NCBI RefSeq assembly: GCF_028595305.1
Contig: NZ_JAQQXS010000009.1
Location: 62,001-126,000, forward strand
Source of the DNA: Roseateles koreensis
GTDB taxonomy: Bacteria; Pseudomonadota; Gammaproteobacteria; Burkholderiales; Burkholderiaceae_C
Length of the DNA: 64,000 nucleotides
Direction of reading: 5' to 3'
The notes under the pieces were generated by a model. It searched no databases, was not told where the DNA came from, and was given only the letters and a program-made list of their open reading frames with translations. Within the stretch, counting starts at the first letter, position 1; each line of letters opens with the position of its first letter. The position numbers and the translations under genes were made by a program. Below, piece by piece: positions 1-7,570 of the stretch.

Positions 1-185
1 CAGATGGGGCCGGCCGCACCGGGCGCGTTGTTGACGCGTGCGCACAAGCCGTAATAGTTGCGCTCCACCTGCAGTGAGGTGCCGAGCTTGCGCGCCAAGC
101 TGTCAATCCACCAGAAACCCGCGTTATGGCGGGTGTCTTCATATTCAGGGCCGGGATTGCCGAGGCCAACAAAGAGACGAATCAT
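1..185 (-). CDS. pth: Peptidyl-tRNA hydrolase (N-terminal 61 residues; gene runs off the left edge)
   Basis: Pth cleaves peptidyl-tRNAs released from stalled ribosomes. Reading leftward from the ATG at 183-185, the translation begins [20 protein letters not shown] and continues NAGFWWID, the family's N-terminal signature. Asn10 and His20, the catalytic positions in the E. coli enzyme, are both present. Only the first third of the usual ~190 residues is inside the window. In related bacteria pth usually follows rplY directly; here three other genes separate them. Confidence 0.93.
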   Translation of the reverse strand, partial: MIRLFVGLGNPGPEYEDTRHNAGFWWIDSLARKLGTSLQVERNYYGLCARVNNAPGAAGPI

Positions 186-233
186 GGGGCCGCATTATCG
201 GGCCGGGGGCGCACCAAGAATGGATTGACGATT

Positions 234-1238
234 TCAGGTTTCTCGGCGGGCGCTGGCAAAACGCTCGCGGTACTCATGGGGCGCCACCCCCAAACGCTTC
301 ACGAACAGTTTTCGCAAGGATTGTTCACTGGAGAAGCCAACCCGGCCCGCCACGCTCTTGAGCGGCAGCGGCCCTTCTTCCAGCAGGCGGCGGGCCGCTT
401 CGAGCCGAGCGGTTTCAATGAATTGCATCGGGCTGCTGCCGATTTCCCGGTGGAAAACGCGCCGGAAATTACGCTCGCTCATCGCTGCACGGCTGGCCAA
501 CTCCGACATGGACAGGGGCTGGTGCAGGTGCTGCAACACCCAATCCTGCAACTCGCGCACGCTGGGGTGTTGGCTGCGTTGCCCCTCCAAGTGAACGCTG
601 AACTGCGACTGGCCGCCAGGGCGTTTGAGGTAGACCACCAGCTCTCGGGCGATGTTCAGCGCTACCTCTCGGCCCAGGTCTTCTTCCACCAAAGCCAGGG
701 CGAGGTCGATGCCTGCGGTGACGCCGGCCGAGGTCCAGATGTGCCCGTTGCGCAGGTAGATGGCATCGGCCTGCACGTCGACGGCGGGGAAGCGGGATTT
801 GAGCAGTTGGGCCGCGCTCCAGTGTGTGGTGGCCACGTGGCCGTCTAACAAGCCCGCGGCCGCCAAGAAGAAGCTGCCGGTGCACAGGGCAACCAGGCGC
901 TCGATCTGGGGGGCGGCGTTGCGGGCCCAGTCGATGATGGCGGGGCTTTCTTGCATGGCCTGCTCGATGTTGCGGCATCCGACGATGATGGCCGTCTCGG
1001 GCAGGTGGCTGGCGCTGATCGCCTGCGTGGCCTGCAGTTGCAGCAGGGTTTCAGACTGCACCGGGCCCACGGTGGTGGATGCAATGGCAATGTCGTACAA
1101 CTCCTTTTGCCCCCGCTGCAACAGCTGCCGATTGGCGTAGTCGAATACGCTCAAGGTGCCCACCACCTCCAGGCCTTTGAAGCCGGGGTAGACGATGATC
1201 TGGACGCGCTGGCGCCCGGAGGCCGTGGAGTACTTCAT
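234..1238 (-). CDS. GlxA-type AraC-family regulator (DJ-1/PfpI-like domain plus AraC HTH)
   Basis: A 334-residue transcription factor. Residues about 10-190 form a DJ-1/PfpI-type amidotransferase-like domain; Cys119 in VALCTGSFFLAAAGLL sits where the nucleophile-elbow Cys lies in this superfamily. Residues about 230-330 are a double helix-turn-helix AraC DNA-binding domain (SMSELASRAAMSERNFRRVF, then RVGFSSEQSLRKLF). AGGA lies shortly before the ATG. It ends about 100 bp upstream of nothing else of its own and lies just downstream of frmA on the same strand, so control of frmA or of a methylated-amine or formaldehyde-yielding pathway is plausible but only inferred. The effector is unknown. 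Confidence 0.85.
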   Translation of the reverse strand: MKYSTASGRQRVQIIVYPGFKGLEVVGTLSVFDYANRQLLQRGQKELYDIAIASTTVGPVQSETLLQLQATQAISASHLPETAIIVGCRNIEQAMQESPAIIDWARNAAPQIERLVALCTGSFFLAAAGLLDGHVATTHWSAAQLLKSRFPAVDVQADAIYLRNGHIWTSAGVTAGIDLALALVEEDLGREVALNIARELVVYLKRPGGQSQFSVHLEGQRSQHPSVRELQDWVLQHLHQPLSMSELASRAAMSERNFRRVFHREIGSSPMQFIETARLEAARRLLEEGPLPLKSVAGRVGFSSEQSLRKLFVKRLGVAPHEYRERFASARRET

Positions 1239-1341
1239 GATTTTTCCTGGGAGCTTATTCGCCCGACTCTGCGGGCAAAACAGCGCTCAAGCATAGACAG
1301 GGCGCATGCCCCGTCAATCATGAAAGTATGGGGGCGGGAGC

Positions 1342-2448
1342 TCAGAACACGACGACGGAGCGAATCGATTCCCCGCGCGCCATCAAATCAAACCCCTTGT
1401 TGATGTCTTCAAGCTTGAGCGTGTGGGTGATGAGCGGGTCGATGGACAGCTTGCCCTCCATGTACCAGTCGACGATCTTGGGCACATCGGTGCGCCCGCG
1501 TGCACCGCCGAAGGCAGAGCCTTCCCATTTGCGCCCGGTCACGAGCTGGAAGGGCCGGGTGGCAATCTCCTGGCCCGCTGCAGCCACGCCGATGATCAGG
1601 CTGCGGCCCCAGCCCTTGTGGCAACACTCCAGGGCTTGGCGCATGGTGGTCACGTTGCCGATGCACTCGAAGCTGTAGTCGGCGCCGCCGTCGGTCAACT
1701 CGACGATGCGGTCGACCACGTTGTCCACTGCTTTGGGGTTGATGAAGTGCGTCATCCCGAATTGGCGGGCCATGGCCTCGCGCTCGGGGTTGAGGTCAAC
1801 GCCGATGATTTTGTCGGCGCCGACCATGCGGGCTGCTTGGATCACGTTGAGGCCAATGCCGCCGAGGCCGAAGACCACCACGTTCGCGCCCGCTTCCACC
1901 TTGGCGGAGAACAGTACCGCGCCGACGCCGGTGGTCACGCCGCAGCCGATGTAGCAAACCTTGTCGAAGGGCGCGTCGCTGCGGATTTTGGCCAAGGCGA
2001 TTTCAGGCACCACGATGTGGTTGGCAAAGGTGGAGGTGCCCATGTAGTGCAAGATGGGCTGGCCATTGAGCGAAAAGCGTGAGGTGCCGTCAGGCATCAA
2101 ACCCTTGCCTTGGGTACCCCGAATTTGCTGGCAGAGATTGGTCTTGCGGGAGAGGCAGAACTTGCACTGGCGGCACTCCGGTGTGTACAGCGGGATGACG
2201 TGGTCACCGGCTTTCAGCGAGGTAACACCCGCGCCGACCTCCAGCACGACGCCGGCGCCTTCGTGGCCCAGGATGGCGGGAAACAAGCCTTCCGGGTCCG
2301 CGCCGGACAGCGTGTATTGGTCGGTGTGGCAGATGCCCGTGGCCTTGATCTCCACCAGCACTTCACCGGCCCTGGGGCCTGCCAGATCGACGGTTTCAAT
2401 GGTGAGGGGCTGATTGGCCTTCCAAGCGACGGCTGCTCTGGTTTTCAT
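1342..2448 (-). CDS. frmA: S-(hydroxymethyl)glutathione dehydrogenase / class III alcohol dehydrogenase
   Basis: A zinc- and NAD-dependent dehydrogenase that oxidises S-hydroxymethylglutathione, the spontaneous adduct of formaldehyde and glutathione. The 368 residues match the family length. Catalytic zinc ligands are Cys40 (TGICHTD), His62 (GHEGAGVV) and Cys169 (YIGCGVTTG); structural zinc ligands are Cys92, Cys95, Cys98 and Cys106. The NAD-binding GLGGIGL lies near residue 195. No S-formylglutathione hydrolase gene (frmB), its usual partner, follows it here. The region upstream is shared with the CysB-like regulator that points the other way. The same enzyme also reduces S-nitrosoglutathione in other organisms. 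Confidence 0.94.
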   Translation of the reverse strand: MKTRAAVAWKANQPLTIETVDLAGPRAGEVLVEIKATGICHTDQYTLSGADPEGLFPAILGHEGAGVVLEVGAGVTSLKAGDHVIPLYTPECRQCKFCLSRKTNLCQQIRGTQGKGLMPDGTSRFSLNGQPILHYMGTSTFANHIVVPEIALAKIRSDAPFDKVCYIGCGVTTGVGAVLFSAKVEAGANVVVFGLGGIGLNVIQAARMVGADKIIGVDLNPEREAMARQFGMTHFINPKAVDNVVDRIVELTDGGADYSFECIGNVTTMRQALECCHKGWGRSLIIGVAAAGQEIATRPFQLVTGRKWEGSAFGGARGRTDVPKIVDWYMEGKLSIDPLITHTLKLEDINKGFDLMARGESIRSVVVF

Positions 2449-2799
2449 AGGGGGCTTTCCTGTGTGAAAAATCGATCAGAAACGGGAGATAACTGGCGAA
2501 AGCGGGGAAAAAGATCCGCGCGCGAAAAAACACGTCACCGAGTCTTCGGGCATTCACTATAGAAAGCGCCTGCGCCTCTCAGGCAGGACTCGGCCGGAAT
2601 GGGGCGTATTTGGCCGCTGCAGCGTGCAGTTTGTCCGTTCTGTACGGAATCGACAAGTTCGCGGGGCGCCATGTTGCGAGGTTTGCGTTGTGGATCGCCC
2701 AGCTTGGGCAATTGACTGCCGCTGACTCGTGTCGCGAATAGCAGGAACTGCGCATGGCCGTTGTCGGCATATCGATATCGCTTTTTATTGGAGGACGAA
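2449..2799. promoter_or_regulatory. Divergent control region between frmA and the CysB-like regulator
   Basis: About 350 bp with no convincing gene. It should hold the promoters of frmA (leftward) and of the regulator (rightward). A short inverted repeat GCCCAGCTTGGGC and the self-complementary TATCGATATCG occur in its right half. I cannot assign -10 or -35 elements with confidence. Confidence 0.4.
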
Positions 2800-2835
2800 A
2801 TGCGCTGCGCTCATAACAATGCGAGCATTCGATAA
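2800..2835 (+). CDS. Possible 11-residue leader peptide (MRCAHNNASIR) upstream of the CysB-like regulator
   Basis: ATG at 2800 follows a strong Shine-Dalgarno GGAGG (2790-2794) by five bases and opens an 11-codon frame closed by TAA at 2833. The next gene starts 9 or 24 bases downstream in the same frame and has no comparable ribosome-binding site of its own, so coupling or attenuation is possible. The third codon is Cys, which is suggestive next to a CysB-type protein but proves nothing. Confidence 0.35.
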   Translation: MRCAHNNASIR

Positions 2836-2859
2836 CAGCCTTGAATGCGCGCCAATTTC

Positions 2860-3813
2860 ATGAACTTTCAACAACTCCGCTCCATTCGCGAGGCCCGGCG
2901 TCGTGGCTTCAACTTGACTGAAGTTGCGGCGGCGCTTCACACCTCGCAGCCTGGCGTGAGCCGACAGATCCGGGAATTGGAGGATGAGCTGGGGATTGAA
3001 ATCTTCATGCGCGCAGGCAAGCGCCTGACGGGTTTGACCGAGCCCGGCGCGCATGTGATGCCGATTGTCGAAAAGCTGCTGAACGAAGCCGAGAACCTGC
3101 GCCGCGCCAGCGCGGACTATGCCAGCACCGGCCGCGGCAGTCTGCGCATTGCCGCCACCCACAGCCAGGCGCGCTATGCGCTTCCGCCGGCGGTGCGGGA
3201 CTTTCGCCTCAGCCACCCCGATGTGGAATTGAATCTGCACCAAGGTTCGCCGCAACAGGTCGCGCAATTTCTGCTGGACGGTGAGGCTGATGTCGGCATC
3301 GCCACCGAAGCGCTGGCGCAATATCCGGGGCTGATTGCCTTGCCTTGCTATCGCTGGACCCATTCGGTGATCACGCCGCCAGGGCATCCCTTGGCCCTTG
3401 AAGCGGCGCAGGGCCAAGTGCTGACCTTGGAGCGGTTGTCCCAGTTTCCCATCGTGACCTATGAGGTGGGCTACACCGGCCGCTCCCACATCGATGACGC
3501 TTTCCGGCAGGCTGGCCTCGCCCCGAACGTGGTGCTGGCCGCCATGGATGCAGACGTGATCAAGACCTATGTTGACTTGGGGCTTGGTGTGGGCATTGTG
3601 GCGTCGATCGCCTATGACGAAGACCGCGACCGTCACCTCTCAGCGGTCGATGTGCGACATCTTTTCGCTGACAACATGACGCGCTTGGCGGTGCGGCGCG
3701 ACGCGTATTTGAGAGATTATGTCTACGCCTTCATCGCCACCTTTGCCGCACCTTTGACACGTGCTGCGGTGGACGAAGCGCGCCGCGCAGCCAACGCCGC
3801 CAGCGCTGACTAG
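2860..3813 (+). CDS. LysR-family regulator, CysB-like
   Basis: A 317-residue LysR-type activator. The N-terminus MNFQQLRSIREARRRGFNLT and the helix-turn-helix ALHTSQPGVSRQIRELEDEL match the CysB/Cbl subgroup, whose members sense O- or N-acetylserine or related ligands and control sulfur assimilation. The effector domain spans about residues 90-300. I chose ATG 2860 because family members begin with MN-hydrophobic-QQ; an in-frame ATG at 2845 would add five residues. No sulfate-assimilation genes lie nearby, so the regulon cannot be read from context. The gene ends before a shared terminator at 3879. Confidence 0.87.
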   Translation: MNFQQLRSIREARRRGFNLTEVAAALHTSQPGVSRQIRELEDELGIEIFMRAGKRLTGLTEPGAHVMPIVEKLLNEAENLRRASADYASTGRGSLRIAATHSQARYALPPAVRDFRLSHPDVELNLHQGSPQQVAQFLLDGEADVGIATEALAQYPGLIALPCYRWTHSVITPPGHPLALEAAQGQVLTLERLSQFPIVTYEVGYTGRSHIDDAFRQAGLAPNVVLAAMDADVIKTYVDLGLGVGIVASIAYDEDRDRHLSAVDVRHLFADNMTRLAVRRDAYLRDYVYAFIATFAAPLTRAAVDEARRAANAASAD

Positions 3814-3878
3814 CCTGGTTCACCCCCACCTCCCCACACCGCCTTGGCACATCGCTGAAATACAGGCTTGCAAACGAC

Positions 3879-3901
3879 AAAGCCCCGCAGAGCGGGGCTT
3901 T
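3879..3901. terminator. Bidirectional intrinsic terminator between the LysR gene and rplY
   Basis: A perfect 10-bp stem AAAGCCCCGC / GCGGGGCTTT with an AGA loop. It ends in a T-run on the plus strand and, by symmetry, on the minus strand. It lies between two convergent genes and can stop transcription from both. Confidence 0.85.
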
Positions 3902-3948
3902 GGGTACCACGATCAAGGGCTGATCGTGGCGGGCGAAGGGGCGAAGAA

Positions 3949-4575
3949 TTACTTCTTGCCCTTCTTCTTGCCCTTGCCGTCGTCGGCAGGTGCAGCAACA
4001 GCCACGATCACTTCTTCAGCGACGGGCTCAACCGGCGTGGCAACCACGGGGTTGGGCTTGCCGTGGGTCACAACCTTCACGCCGGCGGGCAGCTTCAGGT
4101 CATTGACGTGCACCGAGTGACCCTTGGTCAGGCCGCTCAGGTCCACTTCGATGAACTCGGGCAGTTGTTGGGCCAGGCAAGTGATCAGCAACTCGTTGAT
4201 GACGTGGTTGACCGTGCAGCTGTCGGTCTTGACAGCCACGGAGGTCTCTTCGCCCACGAAGTGCAGAGGCACCTTCTTGGTGATCTTGGTCGTGCCGTCC
4301 ACGCGCTGGAAGTCAGCGTGCAGGACTTGCGGCTTGTAGGGGTGCAGTTGGAAGTCGCGCAGCAGAACTTGCGTGACGGCGCCGTTCAGTTCCATCTCGA
4401 GGATGGTGCTGTGGAAGGCTTCCTTCTTCAGGGCGTGGAACAGGGCATTGTGGTCCAGTTCGATCACGGCAGGTTCGCCAGCACCGAAAACGATGGCGGG
4501 AACGCGGCCAGCAATGCGCAGGCGGCGGCTCGCTCCGGTCCCCTGCAATTTGCGCTCAAAAGCGACGAATTTCAT
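3949..4575 (-). CDS. rplY: 50S ribosomal protein L25 (general stress protein Ctc type)
   Basis: L25 binds 5S rRNA in the large ribosomal subunit. The 208-residue long (Ctc/TL5) form has an N-terminal 5S-binding domain starting [20 protein letters not shown], a C-terminal beta domain, and a Lys-rich tail ending GKGKKKGKK. Start chosen at ATG 4575, preceded by GGAGAAA; an upstream in-frame ATG at 4629 lacks support. It lies 65 bp after the prs terminator on the same strand, as in other Burkholderiales. Confidence 0.95.
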   Translation of the reverse strand: MKFVAFERKLQGTGASRRLRIAGRVPAIVFGAGEPAVIELDHNALFHALKKEAFHSTILEMELNGAVTQVLLRDFQLHPYKPQVLHADFQRVDGTTKITKKVPLHFVGEETSVAVKTDSCTVNHVINELLITCLAQQLPEFIEVDLSGLTKGHSVHVNDLKLPAGVKVVTHGKPNPVVATPVEPVAEEVIVAVAAPADDGKGKKKGKK

Positions 4576-4661
4576 AAGTTTCTCCAAAAAGGATAGAGCA
4601 CCCGCGACCAGGTTGCTCCGGTAAAGCATGGCCTGAATACATCAACAGGCCCGCATGAAAA

Positions 4662-4689
4662 CAAGCCCGGGTGTTGCCACCCGGGCTTG
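4662..4689 (-). terminator. Intrinsic terminator or attenuator between prs and rplY
   Basis: A perfect 12-bp stem CAAGCCCGGGTG / CACCCGGGCTTG with a TTGC loop, followed on the minus strand by TTTT. It begins four bases after the prs stop codon. It either ends the prs transcript or reduces read-through into rplY. Confidence 0.85.
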
Positions 4690-4693
4690 AAGA

Positions 4694-5656
4694 TCAGAAA
4701 TTGTTGTTCTGCTCGCTGAACAGCGAGGTCACCGATTCACCGTCGGAAATACGGCGGATGGTTTCCGCAAACAAGAAGGCCACCGATAGCTGGCGGATCT
4801 TGCCGCAGGCTTTGGCCGCGTCGTTCAGCGGAATGGTGTTGGTGATGACAACCTCGTCCAGCATGGACTTGGAAATGCGTTCAATCGCCGGGCCCGACAA
4901 GATGGGGTGGGTGCAATAGGCAAACACGCTCTTGGCGCCGCGGTCTTTCAACACTTCAGCTGCCTTCACCAGGGTGCCGGCGGTGTCGATCATGTCGTCC
5001 ATGATGACGCAGTTGCGGCCGTCGATTTCACCGATGACGTGCATCACTTCAGAGACATTGGCAGCCGGACGGCGCTTGTCGATGATGGCCAGATCGCAAC
5101 CCAGCTGCTTGGCCAGCGCACGGGCACGCACCACGCCGCCGACGTCGGGGCTGACCACCACCAGATTGGAATAGTTGCGGGCCTTCAGGTCTGACAGCAG
5201 CACCGGTGAGGCGTAGATGTTGTCAACCGGAATGTCAAAGAAGCCTTGGATCTGGTCGGCGTGCAGGTCCATGGTCAGGACGCGCTCGACACCCACGGTT
5301 TCCAGCAAGTTGGCCACCACCTTGGCCGAGATCGGCACACGGGTCGAACGGGGGCGGCGGTCTTGGCGGGCGTAACCGTAGTAAGGGATCACGGCGGTGA
5401 TGCGGCGAGCGCTGGCGCGCTTCAGGGCATCAACCATGATCAACAGTTCCATCAGGTTCTCGTTGGTCGGCGCGCAGGTGGGCTGAACCACGAAGACGTC
5501 GCGGGCACGCACGTTCTGCTGAATCTCGACGGTAACTTCACCGTCAGAGAAACGGCCCACCACGGCCTTGCCGAGCTCGAGGCCCAGATGCGTGGCGATT
5601 TCTTGGGAGAGAACCGGATTGGCGTTACCGGTGAAGAGGACGGTATTGAGCAGCAC
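4694..5656 (-). CDS. prs: Ribose-phosphate pyrophosphokinase (PRPP synthetase)
   Basis: Makes 5-phosphoribosyl-1-diphosphate from ribose 5-phosphate and ATP for nucleotide, NAD, His and Trp synthesis. The 320 residues show the ATP-site [10 protein letters not shown], the divalent-metal region [11 protein letters not shown] and the PRPP-binding motif [12 protein letters not shown]. The start is GTG at 5656, six bases after AAAGGA; an overlapping ATG just upstream is out of frame. The gene follows tRNA-Gln on the same strand and ends at a strong terminator. Confidence 0.97.
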   Translation of the reverse strand: MLLNTVLFTGNANPVLSQEIATHLGLELGKAVVGRFSDGEVTVEIQQNVRARDVFVVQPTCAPTNENLMELLIMVDALKRASARRITAVIPYYGYARQDRRPRSTRVPISAKVVANLLETVGVERVLTMDLHADQIQGFFDIPVDNIYASPVLLSDLKARNYSNLVVVSPDVGGVVRARALAKQLGCDLAIIDKRRPAANVSEVMHVIGEIDGRNCVIMDDMIDTAGTLVKAAEVLKDRGAKSVFAYCTHPILSGPAIERISKSMLDEVVITNTIPLNDAAKACGKIRQLSVAFLFAETIRRISDGESVTSLFSEQNNNF

Positions 5657-5783
5657 GAGCCATCCTTTACGGAAAAGGACCCGTGGTCAGCCGCGTGTCC
5701 GGGTAGAAAAAGCAAGGGCCCCTAACGGTGAGATTAGAGGCCTGTGGAATCAAGCGCTGAAGCGCTGACTTCCTGAAGAAATT

Positions 5784-5860
5784 TGGCAGGGGAAGAAGGA
5801 TTCGAACCTTCGCATGTCGGAATCAAAATCCGATGCCTTAACCAACTTGGCGACTCCCCT
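5784..5860 (-). tRNA. tRNA-Gln (anticodon TTG)
   Basis: A 77-nt cloverleaf read on the minus strand. The acceptor AGGGGAG pairs with TTCCCCT (one G·T pair), the D arm contains GTCGCCAAG, the anticodon loop TTTTGAT carries TTG, the T arm is GGTTCGAATCC, and CCA is encoded. It lies between ispE and prs. Confidence 0.96.
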
Positions 5861-5899
5861 ACACAGGACACAGCAGAGCTGCTGCACCCTATATTTGTT

Positions 5900-6907
5900 T
5901 CAGCGACTTTCCGTTTGGGCCCAACCGTGAAGTGGGTGCTGATCCAAACAGCCGCATATTCTAGCACACCATTTGGGGGGTAAACCCTCCGAAAGTTTTG
6001 CTGAGGCTTTCGCCAACATGCGACTCTCATTTCCTGCTGCTGCATCACCGCTTGCATCGGGCGTTAGCCTTGCGAAGACGGCACTGCCTGATCCGGTCAT
6101 TCGGCTGTTGCCAAATTTTGTTTCAAGCATTTGCAGTGCCTGAACGACTTCGGGGCAGCTTGCCTCTGCTGGCTTTTGCAGGTCGTTTCGACCAAAGCCG
6201 TGCAAGAAACTTGCTATTCCTTCACCGTCCAGGGCCACAACCTGATCTTGCTTTGTTTGTGGATGTTCAAGCTCAAGAGCTTCTTCACAAACGCTGCGTT
6301 CTTTGTTGTGTGCAGGAAAGCCCGCTACTATAGCCACAGATTTTGATCTTGCCAAGAGGGGACTCGAAAATATTTCTGCAGTGGCGATGCTTTGGCTGGG
6401 TTTGATCACGGCGAAATGCTGTTTTGGCAGACGGATCGGATGCAGAATTTCGCCGATGCCTTCGACGAACGCGTGCGTTCCACCCAAAAAAAACGGCACG
6501 TCCGCGCCCAGGCTCAAACCGATAGATAAAAGTTTTTGCAAGGGCAGGTTCAGTCCCCACAAACGGTTCAAAGCCAGCAAGGTGGAGGCCGCGTCGGACG
6601 AGCCGCCGCCCATGCCGGCCCCGGCCGGCAACCGTTTCTCGATGTGGATGTCGGCGCCAAGGGTGCAGCCGCTGTGGTGTTGCAGCGCACGCGCTGCGCG
6701 CAGGCACAGGTCGTCCGGGGGCAGTGAGTCGCCCTGGTCATGGCGTGCTAACTGGCCGTCTTGGCGGCGTTCGAAGTGCAGGGTGTCGGCCCAGTCGATC
6801 AGCGCAAAGATCGATTGCAGCAGGTGGTAGCCATCAGGGCGCTTTCCCACCACATGCAGGAACAGGTTGAGCTTGGCGGGCGCCGGAACGTCATAAATCG
6901 CTTGCAT
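5900..6907 (-). CDS. ispE: 4-diphosphocytidyl-2-C-methyl-D-erythritol kinase
   Basis: A GHMP kinase of the MEP isoprenoid pathway. The substrate site PAPAKLNLFLHVVGKRPDGY opens the protein and the ATP-binding glycine-rich loop LPAGAGMGGGSSDAAS lies near residues 93-107. At 335 residues it is about 40 longer than usual. The extra part is residues 188-230, coded by 6216-6346, where the DNA is visibly AT-richer and uses rarer codons than its neighbours. The GHMP C-terminal motif MTGSGSAVFAR remains intact, so the enzyme should be functional. lolB lies upstream on the same strand. Confidence 0.95.
   Translation of the reverse strand: MQAIYDVPAPAKLNLFLHVVGKRPDGYHLLQSIFALIDWADTLHFERRQDGQLARHDQGDSLPPDDLCLRAARALQHHSGCTLGADIHIEKRLPAGAGMGGGSSDAASTLLALNRLWGLNLPLQKLLSIGLSLGADVPFFLGGTHAFVEGIGEILHPIRLPKQHFAVIKPSQSIATAEIFSSPLLARSKSVAIVAGFPAHNKERSVCEEALELEHPQTKQDQVVALDGEGIASFLHGFGRNDLQKPAEASCPEVVQALQMLETKFGNSRMTGSGSAVFARLTPDASGDAAAGNESRMLAKASAKLSEGLPPKWCARICGCLDQHPLHGWAQTESR
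5958..5986 (-). promoter_or_regulatory. Possible promoter for tRNA-Gln/prs inside the 3' end of ispE
   Basis: On the minus strand TAGAAT (5958-5963) is preceded after 15-17 bases by TTTACC or GGTTTA, a passable sigma-70 pair. It lies about 100 bp before the tRNA. The -35 match is imperfect. Confidence 0.3.
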
Positions 6908-6956
6908 CGACTTTTGGGAACACTAAAAAAACAATGAAAACGGGCGGCGGTGCCGA

Positions 6957-6970
6957 GAGCCTCAAGGCTC
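6957..6970 (-). other. Small hairpin enclosing the lolB stop codon
   Basis: On the minus strand the sequence GAGCC-TTGA-GGCTC forms a 5-bp stem with a tetraloop holding the TGA stop. It is short and has no T-run. It is listed because other genes in this window also have a stop codon within a hairpin. Confidence 0.3.
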
Positions 6971-7570
6971 GATGCGGGCGCGCAGGGTGACTGTAGGGTC
7001 GTTTTGCATGCTGCCTTCGCTGTCGGCCGCGCTTCGGGTGGCCACGATCAGGCCTTGGCGCGTGGCCGCGTCGTAGGCAGACAAATCAACGCGCCAGCCC
7101 AACTGGAAGAAGCCAGGGCTGGGCGCCAGCAAGGGCCGGCTCGGCACCTGGGGCCAGGGGCGCCCTTGCAGCCAGTCGAACAGGGCCGCCACCGGAATGG
7201 GTTCGCCCAGCAATTCACGGGTCAGTTCGTCCAGGTCGGTGTAGCTGCGGTCGGCGTCTGGCGTTTGGAGCTTGACTTCACCGGGCCGCCACGAGGCGCG
7301 CGCCAGCAAACTGCCCAGTGGCGTGCTCAAGGTCAATTGGCCGGCGGCCGGGTTGCCGGTCAGCTCAAAACCGGCGTTACCTCCCGTGGCACGAGCGCTG
7401 CCGCTGTTGTTGACCTGTACGCTGAGTCTGCCGTTCAGGTTCACGTCGCCTTCGGCCAGCACCATGGTGGGCTTGCGGTCCAGGCTGGCGCAACCGGGCA
7501 GCACGGCGCCAAGCGCCAAAAGGGCAGCAAGGGCAGCAAGGCGGGCGGACGTGCCCAGGGGCGACTTCAC
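6962..7570 (-). CDS. lolB: Outer-membrane lipoprotein LolB
   Basis: LolB receives lipoproteins from the carrier LolA and inserts them into the outer membrane. Its 202 residues include a lipoprotein signal peptide with the lipobox LPGC near residue 25 and the LolB-type beta fold with GRLSVQV, ASWRPGEVKLQTPDADRSY and ALFDWLQGRPWP. The start is taken as GTG 7570, which overlaps the TGA of the upstream TPR gene (GTGA). This removes an N-terminal extension seen with earlier starts and places the signal peptide correctly. Confidence 0.88.
   Translation of the reverse strand: MKSPLGTSARLAALAALLALGAVLPGCASLDRKPTMVLAEGDVNLNGRLSVQVNNSGSARATGGNAGFELTGNPAAGQLTLSTPLGSLLARASWRPGEVKLQTPDADRSYTDLDELTRELLGEPIPVAALFDWLQGRPWPQVPSRPLLAPSPGFFQLGWRVDLSAYDAATRQGLIVATRSAADSEGSMQNDPTVTLRARIEP

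Noticed and set aside
2579-2770. 63-codon open frame on the minus strand between frmA and the CysB-like gene
   Set aside because: No ribosome-binding site or recognisable features; it lies in the expected promoter region.
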